Positions 19,588-28,571 of a stretch of DNA of 64,000 nucleotides are shown piece by piece; within the stretch, counting starts at the first letter, position 1; each line of letters begins with the position of its first letter. The stretch is from Methylobacterium sp. Leaf91 (GTDB taxonomy: Bacteria; Pseudomonadota; Alphaproteobacteria; Rhizobiales; Beijerinckiaceae): the NCBI RefSeq assembly GCF_001422815.1, contig NZ_LMMP01000011.1, positions 63,193 to 127,192 on the forward strand, read 5' to 3'. The notes under the pieces were generated by a model that made no database searches, was not told the origin of the DNA, and saw only the letters and a program-made list of their open reading frames with translations. Both the position numbers and the translations under genes were made by a program.

Positions 19588-19797
19588 TCAGGCCCCGGCA
19601 TCGGGCGGCATGTAGGGCTGCCCGGCATTGGTCAGCGCCCGGTCCACCGCCTCGATGGCGAGGAGGATGCGCATGAAATCCTCGGCGGCGGAGGCAGCTG
19701 CGAGTTCGCTCGAACCGATCCGCTTGGCCAAGGCGTTGCGCTGTCGCGAGAGGCTGGCGCGGGCGCGGTTGAGGTCGGCAATCTCGTCGGGCGTCAT
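19588..19797 (-). CDS. Small hypothetical protein
   Basis: A 69-residue, mainly helical protein (DEIADLNRARASLSRQRNALAKRI) with AGAGA upstream of the ATG at 19797. It is the first gene of a two-gene unit with the PhnA-like gene. The longer frame from 19854 is less likely. No family recognised. Confidence 0.6.
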   Translation of the reverse strand: MTPDEIADLNRARASLSRQRNALAKRIGSSELAAASAAEDFMRILLAIEAVDRALTNAGQPYMPPDAGA

Positions 19798-19962
19798 GGT
19801 AGGGTCTCTCTGCCGATCGACCGTCCAGGCGGTCTCGGGTGCGGAGCGATGCAATCATTGGCCGCAGGATGCAATGGCGCATCCGGCGGCATCGCCGCGG
19901 ATGGGGCGACGGATTCGATACAGACGGCGCCGACCGTCTCGGGAAGCGGCCTTACGGTGCGG

Positions 19963-20718
19963 TCACAGCTCCGCGGACCGCCCCGAAAGCTCGGCCCGCA
20001 GGTTTCGGGCAGCCTGGGTGAGCGCCTCGTCGCGGCGGCGGCGCGGACGCGGCACGTCGATCGTCATGTCGGCCGCGACCCGGCCCGGGCTTCCTGCCAA
20101 GACCACGACGCGGTCGGCCAGGGTCACGGCCTCGTCGATGTCGTGGGTGACGAACAGGATGGTCTTGCCGGTGGCGGCCTGGATGCGCTGCAACTCGTCC
20201 TGCAGGCCCTCGCGGGTGAAACTGTCGAGTGCGGAGAACGGCTCGTCCATCAGGAGCACGTCCGGGTCGACGGCGAGGGCGCGCGCGATGGCGACGCGCT
20301 GGCGCTGCCCGCCCGAGAGCTGGTGTGGCCAGCGCTGGCCGTATTCGCCAAGTCCGACGAGGTCGAGCATCTCCTGCGCCTTGGCGAGGCGCTGAGGCTT
20401 CGACAGGCCGCTGCCTTCCAGGCCGAATGCCACGTTGGCGACGACCCGGCGCCAGGGGAGCAGGCGGGCGTCCTGGAACACCAGCGCCATTGGCGTGCGG
20501 CAGCCCTCGCGCGTGGCGAGGCGCACCGTTCCCCCGCTGGGGGCGGCGAGGCCGATGAGAACGCGCAGGACGGTGGATTTACCGACGCCGGATTCGCCGA
20601 CGATGACCACGAACTCCCCGCGCGCGATGGAAAGGTCGAGCTCCGACAGGATGACGTTGCGCACCCCGTCGCGCTCGTAGGCGAGGCTCAGGCCGCGTAT
20701 GTCGATGATCGGGTCCAT
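19963..20718 (-). CDS. ABC transporter ATP-binding protein (SsuB/TauB/NrtD type)
   Basis: ATPase subunit of an importer, 251 residues. The Walker A motif is GESGVGKST, the Q-loop region LVFQDARLLPW, the signature LSGGQRQR, Walker B VLLMDEPFSALD, and the switch histidine is in FVTHDIDEA. The DARLLPW form is characteristic of nitrate/sulfonate/taurine family ATPases. The start shares one base with the permease stop (TGATG), so translation is coupled. Last gene of a three-gene minus-strand operon with permease and binding protein. Confidence 0.93.
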   Translation of the reverse strand: MDPIIDIRGLSLAYERDGVRNVILSELDLSIARGEFVVIVGESGVGKSTVLRVLIGLAAPSGGTVRLATREGCRTPMALVFQDARLLPWRRVVANVAFGLEGSGLSKPQRLAKAQEMLDLVGLGEYGQRWPHQLSGGQRQRVAIARALAVDPDVLLMDEPFSALDSFTREGLQDELQRIQAATGKTILFVTHDIDEAVTLADRVVVLAGSPGRVAADMTIDVPRPRRRRDEALTQAARNLRAELSGRSAEL

Positions 20719-21470
20719 CAGGCGCGCCACCGCAGGAGCCAGCTCTGGAGGGCGACGAAGCCGGTATCGAACAGCCCGTAGAGGCCGGCCATGGTGAGCA
20801 TGTAGACGACCACGATATCGGTGGAGAGGAGGCTGGAGGCCTGCATCATGCGCGCCCCCACACCCGGCACACCGAAGATCTCGGCGGCCACCACCGCCAT
20901 CCAGGCCTGGCCCAGCGCCGTGCGCAGGCCGACGAGGATGCCAGGGGTCGCGGCCGGCAGCAGGATCTTGGTGAGACGCGCCAGGGGCGAACGGAAGCCG
21001 AAGGCCTGGGCGACCTCCACGAGATCCCGGTCCACCCCGCGTACCGCCCCCTGCGTCGCGAAAAACACGATCCAGAACACGCCGATGGCGATGATGAACA
21101 CGGCGGCCGAGGGTTGGACCCCGAACCAGATGATGGCGAAGGGCACCCAGGCGAGGCCGGGAATGGGCCGCAGCAGGCGCACGACCCAGGCGGTGAGTGC
21201 CTCGAAGCCCCGGAACATGCCCACCAGGATGCCGAGTGCGATGCCCGCCCCTGCGCCGACGGCGAGGCCGACGAGGTAGTGGCTCAGGCTCGACAACACC
21301 GCCTCGCCCCAGACCCCGAGACGAATCTCGTTGAGGAAGGCGGCCGGGATCGTGCTCGGCGGCGGCAGGAAGGCCGGGTTGATCAGCCCGAGCCGAGGCA
21401 TCGCCTCCCAGAACAGGAGGAAGGCGACGAGTCCGAGAGCCGCGAGGGCGGGTGCGCGAAGGGCCTTCAT
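20718..21470 (-). CDS. ABC transporter permease (SsuC/TauC type)
   Basis: Inner-membrane permease of 250 residues with about six helices. The EAA-like cytoplasmic loop reads EVAQAFGFRSPLARLTKILLPAATPGILVG, and LPPPSTI near residue 35 is typical of the family. The ATG at 21470 lies 4 bases after the binding-protein stop. It pairs with the ATPase and binding protein on either side. Substrate probably a sulfonate, nitrate or similar small organic compound, not resolved by sequence. Confidence 0.92.
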   Translation of the reverse strand: MKALRAPALAALGLVAFLLFWEAMPRLGLINPAFLPPPSTIPAAFLNEIRLGVWGEAVLSSLSHYLVGLAVGAGAGIALGILVGMFRGFEALTAWVVRLLRPIPGLAWVPFAIIWFGVQPSAAVFIIAIGVFWIVFFATQGAVRGVDRDLVEVAQAFGFRSPLARLTKILLPAATPGILVGLRTALGQAWMAVVAAEIFGVPGVGARMMQASSLLSTDIVVVYMLTMAGLYGLFDTGFVALQSWLLRWRA

Positions 21471-21474
21471 CCGA

Positions 21475-22503
21475 TCAGCGCGCGATCGCCTTCTCGTAGT
21501 AGCGCGAGTCGAACAGCCCATCGAGGGGCACGTCTTTCTCGAGGGCGCCGATGGAGACCTGATAGGCCTGCATCGCCTTGGTGGCGACGATGATGGCGCG
21601 CGGATCGACGGTGAACTTCGCCGCCGGGGAGGTGAGGGCCTTCTGGATCGTGGCGAGGTCGACGATGCCCTTGCCGAGGGCGGCGAGCACGTGGGGCGCG
21701 GCCTTGGCCGAGTCGGATTTCAGCAGGGTGTCGGCGCGGATGAGGGAGCGCACCAGGGATTCCACGGCGCCGGGATTCCGGTCGGCATAGGCGCCGTAGA
21801 CGCCCACCACCGTGCCCGGCTGGTCGGGGAACATCTCGGCTCCGTTGGCGATCAGCTTCACGCCCGGATTGCGGCCCTGGATGATGGTGAGGGCCGGCTC
21901 GCGGATCGAGGCGCCGTCGACGGCGCCGGCGAGAATCGCCTGCTGCGTTGCGTCGATGCCCATGGGCACCACCTCGGCATTGGCCTTGTCGGCCTTCGCC
22001 ACCTGCCACAGCCAATGCTGCAGGGTGGTGTTGGGCACCGAGCCAAGGGGCTGGGTGGCGAGCCGCGCGGAGCGACCCTCCTTGGCCTTGAACTGCGCGA
22101 AGGCCTCGGCCTTGCTGGCGCCGTTGGCGAAGAACGGGGCGAGCTTCGGCCCGGCCACGAACACCATCTCCTCCACCGCCGTGGAGGCGACGACGCGGAC
22201 ATCGATGTTCTTGGTGCGCGCCACGGCCAATGGCGCGACGCCGGCCACGTAGACGTCGATCGTGCCTGAGGCGAGGGCCTGGATCATGTTCGGGCCGGAT
22301 TCGAAGGTGGTGAAGGAGGGGCTAAGGCCCGCCTCCTTGAGCCAGCCCTCGCCGTCGGCGACGAAGATCGGCGAGGCGCCGATGACCGGGATGACGCCGA
22401 TCCGCATGGGGATCGGAGCCGTCTGGGCGGAGGCGGGGGCCGCGATCAGCCAACCGGCCAGGGAGGCCAGGATCGTCGCGATGACGGGAAGGGCAGGGCG
22501 CAT
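21475..22503 (-). CDS. ABC transporter substrate-binding protein (SsuA/NrtA-like)
   Basis: Periplasmic binding protein of 342 residues, first gene of the operon. A Sec signal peptide (PVIATILASLAGWLIAAPASAQ) is cleaved near residue 32. The mature protein begins MRIGVIPVIGASPIFVADGEGW and has the NMT1/SsuA-like ESGPNMIQALASGTIDV. No cysteine at the cleavage site, so it is not a lipoprotein. The ATG at 22503 was chosen to start just before the signal peptide. The ligand is unknown; aliphatic sulfonates are one option. Confidence 0.9.
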   Translation of the reverse strand: MRPALPVIATILASLAGWLIAAPASAQTAPIPMRIGVIPVIGASPIFVADGEGWLKEAGLSPSFTTFESGPNMIQALASGTIDVYVAGVAPLAVARTKNIDVRVVASTAVEEMVFVAGPKLAPFFANGASKAEAFAQFKAKEGRSARLATQPLGSVPNTTLQHWLWQVAKADKANAEVVPMGIDATQQAILAGAVDGASIREPALTIIQGRNPGVKLIANGAEMFPDQPGTVVGVYGAYADRNPGAVESLVRSLIRADTLLKSDSAKAAPHVLAALGKGIVDLATIQKALTSPAAKFTVDPRAIIVATKAMQAYQVSIGALEKDVPLDGLFDSRYYEKAIAR

Positions 22504-22788
22504 CGAAGGGTCCGGATTCCGGGAAAGCAGGTCGGCTCGCGGCGAGCCGTGGCCCGGCCATGCCACAGGAGCCGCGTTCTTCAAACACCGTTGCGCGAAA
22601 GAACGACCCGCTTTGCGAATCTAAGGACGCCCTTCCACGGCCAAGCTTGAGGGGAGAGGCTTTATTCCCCAACCCCGGGCGTCCGGCCGGAACGGCCTTG
22701 GCCGTATTCAGTTGAGAGGCAGGACCTCGTGAAGAGCAAGGCCTCGGCCGCCCATCGAGACGGCCGACCAACGACAAGGACAGACGCC

Positions 22789-23193
22789 ATGAGCTTTCTC
22801 GGCAGCATCGTCAGCAAGATCCTCCATCCGTTCGGCGGCGGAACCACCTCGGCGGATGCCGCACCGGCAAACGCCCCGGCCGGCTCCACCACCACCGCCC
22901 CCACGGAATCGGCGGCCGCTCCGAAGGCCGGCGAGCCGGTGGACGTGGAAGCCGTGCTGAACGGCATGGCCGCGAAGAACTCCCAGACCCTCAACTGGCG
23001 GACCTCCATCGTCGACCTGATGAAGCTCCTCGACATCGATTCGAGCCTCAGCGCCCGCAAGTCGCTCGCCGACGAGCTCCACTACACCGGCGACAAGGAA
23101 GACTCGGCCACGATGAACGTCTGGCTGCACAAGCAGGTCATCAAGAAGCTCGAGGAGAATGGCGGCAAGGTGCCGGCCGACCTGAAGGATTGA
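22789..23193 (+). CDS. DUF3597 family protein
   Basis: A 134-residue protein matching DUF3597. A short amphipathic N-terminus (SFLGSIVSKILHPFGGG) leads into an Ala/Thr-rich linker (residues 18-48) and a helical C-terminal domain with NWRTSIVDLMKLL, YTGDKEDSATMNVWLHKQV and NGGKVPADL. AAGGA lies upstream of the ATG at 22789. No enzyme motif is visible. Function unknown. Confidence 0.85.
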   Translation: MSFLGSIVSKILHPFGGGTTSADAAPANAPAGSTTTAPTESAAAPKAGEPVDVEAVLNGMAAKNSQTLNWRTSIVDLMKLLDIDSSLSARKSLADELHYTGDKEDSATMNVWLHKQVIKKLEENGGKVPADLKD

Positions 23194-23205
23194 TCGCAGG
23201 GGAGC

Positions 23206-23406
23206 GTCCCCCTCTCCCCGCGCGCGGGGAGAGGATCGCGGACACCTCGTCGTGTCCGCGATGAGCGAGAGGCGAAGCCGAAGCGGGGGTGAGGGGGCGA
23301 TTCCGAAAGAGACTCGTCCGTCATCGCCCCCTCACCCTCGGCTGCCGCCTCGACGCGCCGACGACGAGGTCGTCGCGTCCCTCTCCCCGCGAGCGGGGCG
23401 AGGGGA
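23206..23406. repeat. GC-rich palindromic repeat pair
   Basis: Two hairpin-forming units, CTCTCCCCGCGCGCGGGGAGAG at 23212-23233 and a related one at 23380-23405, flank complementary GGGGGTGAGGGGGCG and CGCCCCCTCACCC segments. Similar elements occur at 35236-35366 and 60991-61108. Typical dispersed intergenic repeats of GC-rich alphaproteobacteria; no coding potential. Confidence 0.65.
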
Positions 23407-23504
23407 TCCAAACACCTTCACCCCCGCGCGCGACAGCGCCGGGGGCATGGCCCAGAAGAAGCCCCGAACAGGGGACGCGGGACGCCGCGAAACCCATTGA
23501 GCGC

Positions 23505-23570
23505 TATAATAGTGTGCCGGTTCCCCGGCGTCCCGTCAGGCTCCGGCGTTCCCGCCGGGGCCTGTTTTTT
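23505..23570 (+). ncRNA. Candidate short transcript: TATAAT box followed by strong terminator
   Basis: A perfect TATAAT at 23505-23510 lies about 27 bases before a 12-bp stem (CAGGCTCCGGCG with CGCCGGGGCCTG, one G-U) with loop TTCC and six Ts (23537-23570). Transcription from such a promoter would give an RNA of roughly 50 bases. The -35 region is poor. The alternative is that the hairpin simply ends transcription from the DUF3597 gene. Confidence 0.35.
23537..23570 (+). terminator. Strong rho-independent terminator
   Basis: 12-bp stem with a 4-base loop followed directly by TTTTTT, 344 bases after the DUF3597 stop. Confidence 0.85.
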
Positions 23571-24438
23571 CGTCGCGGTGTCTCCAGCGGTCCTCGCGTT
23601 GCGTCGCGCCTGAGGTGGTCGTGTTGCATCCCAGCCCGGCTGTTCGAACGGACTTTGCCCCGCACGCCCCCCAGACTATCGAGCCGCCGCCCGGGGCGAT
23701 GGTGACCGACACCACCGACGCAGGCACCGCCCCGCCGCCCCTTTCGGCCCACCCGGTCGGTCACCGGGCGAGCCCCCTTCGCTGGGCGGCAGGTGTGGGG
23801 ATATAGGCATGGGATAGGAATTTTGTCAAGACGTTTAACTTGCAAAACTTGCCTAAGCGACCGACCTTCCAAAACCTGCAAAATTTGTTTGCCGTAAATT
23901 TAAGATTTACTATTCAAATTTCCACAAAAACTCATTAATTATACCTAAAATCAAATAACAGCAACTCGTCATTTGAATAATACATCAATTTACCAAGAAT
24001 TTTACTTAGATATGGTAGATTTAATAATAGTTATATTCTACTAAATGAATCAAAAATTTTATAAAGTGAATGCTATTCGATTTTTGTCGCCCAATTACCC
24101 CGCAAATGAAACCATTTGGACCTCAGCGCCGCGACATCCTTCATTTGGATGATGCAACCAAATGGCGCTTGTCATATGGAAATTGAACTCACCACGGACG
24201 CACATTATCGATGCAAATTATTCCGCCACCAGAACAACAAAATCAACAACAAGATAATACTATTCGCGATAACCAAAACAGAATTGAATATTATTATGAT
24301 TCCAAGCATACGAATCCAAACCGGCAATCGTAAGCTATACAAACCTCAAATATACTATAACTGACAAAAACTGAAATCAAATAATACTTGACAATACCGG
24401 TTAATAAAGATCGCCATTCATAGCAAAGGGGAACAACA

Positions 24439-25989
24439 ATGCGCACCGTAGTCTATCCATCAGATGTATTAGCACTGACAAATAGAAACGACGATTATAA
24501 GATGAATTTCGTCCTTATTAGCGCTGGAGATGTGAGCTATTATTCACTCCCGCGTGGACTTAACGGACTTGCCGGGAATGATACTTTGCAAGCTCTGTCA
24601 CCGACCGTTATTATTGACGGCGAAAGTTATATCAAATTTCGGGGAGAGAATTTTCTTTATAATGGCGCCTTCCTTTCCGGCGGATATGGCAACGACGTTG
24701 TCTACGGTGGAACCGGCGACGACACGCTCCGTGGGGACGAAGGCAACGACTTCCTTTCAGGCGGCGCAGGCAACGACGCTCTTGAAGGGGGTGAAGGCAA
24801 CGATACTCTGGACGGAGGCAGCGGAAATGACACGCTTGCGGGCAGTGGTTTTGACATTCTCCGTGGCGGAGACGGAAACGATTCGTTCGACGTGCGCTTT
24901 TCCTTCGGCGAAACTGGAAAAGTCGATGGCGGCAAAGGATCCGATCATGTCAACCTTAATGGTCACGCAGTCGGCGCAAAATTTACAAGCATAGAATTTG
25001 CACACTTAGGCATAACATCTGTTTCTAGCTCACAGCTAAACAGCCTTGGTAAAATATTTGCTGACTACACATCGGACATAACCATGCTGTCGGCGGGAAC
25101 GGTTGGACCCAATTTTGCAGCGACCGCCGGCGGCAAATATCATAGTGGCCAGACGGCATCGATTACTGGCTCGCTTGGTGCCGATACCATCTATCTTGCA
25201 GGCGTGTCCGTCTCCTGGTATATCAGCGATGGTGAAGCCGAAGATGAGGGTGCTAGTAACGACAGTCTGATCGGTGGGTCCGCAGACGACTGGCTGACGG
25301 CCTGGGGCGGCGACGACATTCTCCGTGGAAACAAAGGAAACGATTTCCTGCGTGGTGGAGACGGCAACGACGTTTTGGACGGCGGAGCAGGCGAGGATTC
25401 AATGGATGGCGGCCTTGGAAATGATATCTACTATATCAATAACCCTGGCGATCGCATCATTGAGGTAGTAAATTTAGGGGTTGATACGCTGTATACTAGT
25501 ATCAATTACACACTCAGCGACAATTTAAACATTGAAACTCTGCGGGCGAGTGCGGGAACGCTGGGTATTAAGATTGCAGGTAATAAATTCACGAACACTC
25601 TCGTCGGCGGTGAGGGCGACGATGTCCTCATTGGGGGATCGGGCCGCGACATCCTTGTGGGTGGGGCAGGATCAGATACCTTCACTTTCAGGTCGATCCG
25701 CGACAGCATCAACGGGAGCGCGGGCAGAGACCAAGTTAGCGATTTTCTGACTGGAACCGACCGCATCGATCTATCAGCGATACAGGCTAATACATCAGCG
25801 AGTTCGGACAAGCCCTTTAACTATATCGGGTCCGGAGCATTTACGAAATCGGCCGGTGAGTTGCATGCCATCAGGTCTGGTAGCTCAACGATCATTGAGG
25901 GCGATGTAACCGGAGACGGCAAGACCGATTTCCAGATCGTACTTCGGGGGATCGTCGACGTTCTGCAGACTTCCGACTTCGTCCTCTGA
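24439..25989 (+). CDS. RTX calcium-binding exoprotein
   Basis: A 516-residue acidic, glycine-rich protein with RTX nonapeptide repeats of GGxGNDxLxG form. The first block runs over residues 81-148 ([20 protein letters not shown]), with further blocks near 270-335 ([15 protein letters not shown]) and 395-420. The C-terminal ~90 residues ([14 protein letters not shown] and a hydrophobic end DFVL) resemble the serralysin-type C-terminal module that carries the type I secretion signal. No signal peptide or enzymatic domain is visible, so it may be a surface or structural protein. GGGG precedes the ATG by about 6 bases. Lower GC than neighbours and no T1SS genes alongside suggest acquisition. Confidence 0.88.
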   Translation: MRTVVYPSDVLALTNRNDDYKMNFVLISAGDVSYYSLPRGLNGLAGNDTLQALSPTVIIDGESYIKFRGENFLYNGAFLSGGYGNDVVYGGTGDDTLRGDEGNDFLSGGAGNDALEGGEGNDTLDGGSGNDTLAGSGFDILRGGDGNDSFDVRFSFGETGKVDGGKGSDHVNLNGHAVGAKFTSIEFAHLGITSVSSSQLNSLGKIFADYTSDITMLSAGTVGPNFAATAGGKYHSGQTASITGSLGADTIYLAGVSVSWYISDGEAEDEGASNDSLIGGSADDWLTAWGGDDILRGNKGNDFLRGGDGNDVLDGGAGEDSMDGGLGNDIYYINNPGDRIIEVVNLGVDTLYTSINYTLSDNLNIETLRASAGTLGIKIAGNKFTNTLVGGEGDDVLIGGSGRDILVGGAGSDTFTFRSIRDSINGSAGRDQVSDFLTGTDRIDLSAIQANTSASSDKPFNYIGSGAFTKSAGELHAIRSGSSTIIEGDVTGDGKTDFQIVLRGIVDVLQTSDFVL

Positions 25990-26070
25990 GCCTATGAGCC
26001 TCCGCAACGACGGGGGGACTTGTCTCGCGTGGCGTTTGGATATCGACCTCCAGACAAGTCACTCCTCCTT

Positions 26071-27204
26071 TCACCGCCCAGTCCTCACCCGCGTCCAATT
26101 CCGCGTCGCGAACCGCTGCGTCCGGTCATCCCAGGCCTGGTTCGTAAACAACCGCTGCATCGTCGCCTCGTCCGGGTAGATGCCGGCATTCGAAAGAATC
26201 TCCGGCTTCACCAGGGGTTTCGCGGCGAGGTTGCCGCTGGCATAAGCGACGAAGTTGGTGTTGGCCGCCGCCACGTCGGGGCGCATCATGTAGTCGATGA
26301 AAAGGTGGGCCTCCTCGGGGTGGGGCGCGTCCTTCGGGATGGCGAAGGCATCGAACCACATCAGCGCGCCTTCCTTCGGGATGAAATAGGCGATCTCGAC
26401 GCCGTTCTTCGATTCCTCGGCGCGTTTCTTGGCCTGCATCACGTCGCCGGAATAGCCGACCGCGAGGCAGAGATCGCCGTTGGCGAGGCCGTTGATGTAT
26501 TCCGAGGAGTGGAATTTTCGCACCGAGCCGCGCACCTTGAACAGCGCGTCGGTGACCTGGGAGATGTCGTCCCAGCGCTTGGTGTCGGGCTTGAGGCCAT
26601 AGGCCGGCAGCATGCTGGGGATCAGGTCCTCGGGGCTGTCGAGCATCATCACCCCGCAATCCTTGAGCTTGGCCATCAGGGTGGGGTTGAGCACCAGCGT
26701 CCAGGTGTTGAGCGGCTGGTTGGGGCCGAGGCGCTCGCGCACGGGGCCGAGATTCACGCCGATGCCGGTGGTGCCCCACATGTAATCGACCGCATAGGTG
26801 TTGCCGGGGTCGTAGACCGCGAGGCGCTGGGCGATCTCGGGCCAGGCGTGTTTCAGGTTCGGGATCTTGGCCTTGTCGAGGGGCCGGAACACGCCGGCCT
26901 TGATGAGCCGCTGCAGGAACGGGCCGGTGGGCACCACGAGATCGTAGCCGGACTGGCCGGCGAGCAGCTTCGTCTCCAGGATCTCGTTGTTGTCGTAGGT
27001 GTCGTAGACGACCCTGATCCCGGTTTCCTTGGTGAAGGCCTCCAGGGATTTCGGATCGATGTAATCCGACCAGTTGTAGATGTTGACCACGCGCTCCTGC
27101 GCCTTCGCCCCCGCCGAATTGAGCAGGGCGAAGGCGAGGAACAGGGACCCGAGAAGGCTGAGCGCCAGCGCGATCATCAGGACGGCGAACACGATACGAC
27201 GCAT
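26071..27204 (-). CDS. PotF-like polyamine ABC transporter substrate-binding protein
   Basis: Periplasmic binding protein of 377 residues for putrescine or spermidine-type ligands. An N-terminal hydrophobic signal (FAVLMIALALSLLGSLFLAFALL) leads to VNIYNWSDYIDPKSLEAF, the classical PotD/PotF opening; GYDLVVPTGPFLQRLI, AVDYMWGTTGIGVN and LMWFDAFAIPKDAPH follow. No permease or ATPase genes adjoin it, so it is an orphan or works with distant components. A RidA-family gene lies 34 bases upstream on the same strand and may be co-transcribed. Confidence 0.9.
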   Translation of the reverse strand: MRRIVFAVLMIALALSLLGSLFLAFALLNSAGAKAQERVVNIYNWSDYIDPKSLEAFTKETGIRVVYDTYDNNEILETKLLAGQSGYDLVVPTGPFLQRLIKAGVFRPLDKAKIPNLKHAWPEIAQRLAVYDPGNTYAVDYMWGTTGIGVNLGPVRERLGPNQPLNTWTLVLNPTLMAKLKDCGVMMLDSPEDLIPSMLPAYGLKPDTKRWDDISQVTDALFKVRGSVRKFHSSEYINGLANGDLCLAVGYSGDVMQAKKRAEESKNGVEIAYFIPKEGALMWFDAFAIPKDAPHPEEAHLFIDYMMRPDVAAANTNFVAYASGNLAAKPLVKPEILSNAGIYPDEATMQRLFTNQAWDDRTQRFATRNWTRVRTGR

Positions 27205-27238
27205 CGGCGGGCTCTCTTGTCTCGGGACCGGGTCGGGA

Positions 27239-27601
27239 TCAGGCGGGGAGCTTGGCCGCGACGACGACGATCTCCACGAGGTATTCCGGCCCCGCGAGCT
27301 TGGCTTCCACGGTGGCGCGGGTGGGCGGGTTCTCCTTCGAGACCCAGGCATCCCAGGCCGCGTTCATCTCGGCGAAGGTCGCCATGTCGGCGAGATAGAT
27401 CGTGGCGGAGATGAGCCGGGTCTTGTCGCTGCCGGCGAGCGCCAGCAGCCGGTCGATCTCGTTGAGCACCTCCTGCGTCTGCGCGGTCACGCCGGCCCCC
27501 ACCGTTGTCCCCGCCACTTGGCCCGCGAGGTAGACCATCTCGCCATAGGTGACGGCCTGGCTCATGCGGGCGCCGGATTCGAAACGGGTGATGGTGGTCA
27601 T
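27239..27601 (-). CDS. RidA family protein
   Basis: A 120-residue member of the YjgF/RidA family, trimeric enamine/imine deaminases. AVTYGEMVYLAGQV and PPTRATVEAKLAGPEYLVEI contain the conserved arginine and glutamate. GAAGAG precedes the ATG at 27601. It is upstream of the polyamine binding protein; the pairing might reflect handling of reactive imines formed in amine catabolism (inference). It is a diverged subgroup and not the archetypal RidA. Confidence 0.88.
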   Translation of the reverse strand: MTTITRFESGARMSQAVTYGEMVYLAGQVAGTTVGAGVTAQTQEVLNEIDRLLALAGSDKTRLISATIYLADMATFAEMNAAWDAWVSKENPPTRATVEAKLAGPEYLVEIVVVAAKLPA

Positions 27602-27820
27602 GGATCGCTCTTCATGGGGCGCCGCGCGGGCGCGTCGTCGGGGCAAGCGTTGTGCCGCGCGCCACGCATCCGCGTAAAGGGGAGGGCGGCGGCCAAGGTC
27701 GAGAATGCGACACAATCGCCGTCCCGCGGCGCAACCCATCCCGCGATGCGGCGTTGCATGAGCACAAACGGTCAAGTCCGGGCGGGACAATCCCGGCCAC
27801 CGCGTTTCGAGGATCAGCTC

Positions 27821-28084
27821 ATGGATATCATCTGGACCATCATCATCGGCTTCCTGGCCGGTGTCGTCGCCAAGTTCATCATGCCGGGCGACAAGGAGCC
27901 TGCAGGGTTCATCCTCACCACCATCCTGGGCATCATCGGCGCCTTCGTCGCCACCTTCCTCGGTCAGGCGCTCGGCTGGTACGGTCCGAACCAGGGCGCG
28001 GGCTTCATCGGAGCCGTGGTCGGCGCCATCGTCGTGCTCGCCATCTACGGCTTCATCGCCAGCCGCCGCACCACCACCCTCTGA
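27821..28084 (+). CDS. GlsB/YeaQ/YmgE family membrane protein
   Basis: An 87-residue protein with three transmembrane helices in the transglycosylase-associated (GlsB/YeaQ) pattern: IIIGFLAGVVAKFIMPG, ILTTILGIIGAFVATFLG and GAGFIGAVVGAIVVLAIYGF. Members are small stress-induced inner-membrane proteins of unclear function. The ATG at 27821 sits directly at the family start. A bidirectional-looking terminator follows at 28142-28172. Confidence 0.9.
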   Translation: MDIIWTIIIGFLAGVVAKFIMPGDKEPAGFILTTILGIIGAFVATFLGQALGWYGPNQGAGFIGAVVGAIVVLAIYGFIASRRTTTL

Positions 28085-28141
28085 ACGGACGTCACGGCGC
28101 GGGCCTCGGGTCCGCGCCTTTCGCGTTTCATCGGACAGACA

Positions 28142-28172
28142 AAAGGGGCGCCCCATCGGAGCGCCCCTTTTT
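28142..28172. terminator. Bidirectional terminator
   Basis: AAAGGGGCGC pairs with GCGCCCCTTT, flanked by A and T runs on each side, so it can stop both the GlsB-like gene and the converging DUF2892 gene. Confidence 0.8.
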
Positions 28173-28183
28173 CGTGTCCCGGA

Positions 28184-28405
28184 TCAGGAGATGTAGCCGG
28201 CCGACTTGACCGGGCAATGGCCGGTGGCGCCGCGGATAGCGAGGCCGGCGCCGACCACCAGGGCCGCCAGGCTGAGCCACTTGTTCGGGCGGGGCTGGGC
28301 AGCGGCGGCGGCGATGCCGAGGCCCAGAACGACGGACACGGCCCGCTCGGTGGTCGACAGGTTGGTCTCGCCTTCGAAGATGCTCGGAATCATCGGATCG
28401 GCCAT
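28184..28405 (-). CDS. DUF2892 family membrane protein
   Basis: A 73-residue protein with two hydrophobic helices (AVSVVLGLGIAAAAA and WLSLAALVVGAGLAIRGATGHCP), the pattern of DUF2892 (YgaP-type membrane domains), with the conserved N-x-S-x-x-E-R near residue 15 and the GHCP cysteine. No rhodanese domain is attached. Function unknown. Confidence 0.8.
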   Translation of the reverse strand: MADPMIPSIFEGETNLSTTERAVSVVLGLGIAAAAAQPRPNKWLSLAALVVGAGLAIRGATGHCPVKSAGYIS

Positions 28406-28509
28406 GGTCTCACATACTCCTCGTGTTGCATCGCGGGGCGAACGCGGCGGGAGGATGGGTGTTCCTCATGATCTGACCGGGGCGTTGACGCATCCTCGCC
28501 CCAAACGAA

Positions 28510-28537
28510 AAGCGCGGCCCCTTGCGGAGCCGCGCTT
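28510..28537 (-). terminator. Terminator after pnp
   Basis: AAGCGCGGC/GCCGCGCTT stem about 35 bases past the pnp stop; on the minus strand it is followed by TTTTCGTTT. Confidence 0.75.
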
Positions 28538-28571
28538 CTCATTCTCGATCAACCCTCGGGGCTGAGACGGC

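Larger units (their letters stand above)
23194..24438. other. 1.2-kb non-coding stretch with sharp GC to AT transition
   Basis: The first 600 bases hold the GC-rich repeat pair and a promoter-terminator pair (23505-23570). From about 23810 the sequence abruptly becomes AT-rich, with homopolymer runs, unlike anything else in the window, and stays so up to the RTX gene. An 82-codon frame at 24116-24364 has no ribosome-binding site or recognisable features and is not called. A TTGACA at 24388-24393 may be part of the RTX promoter, though no good -10 is spaced from it. Confidence 0.6.

Noticed and set aside
24116..24364. An 82-codon frame in the AT-rich stretch before the RTX gene
   Set aside because: No Shine-Dalgarno site, composition as expected from random AT-rich DNA, no recognisable feature.
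24700..24930. Short regular DNA repeats considered as CRISPR
   Set aside because: They encode the glycine-aspartate RTX nonapeptides and vary at synonymous sites.
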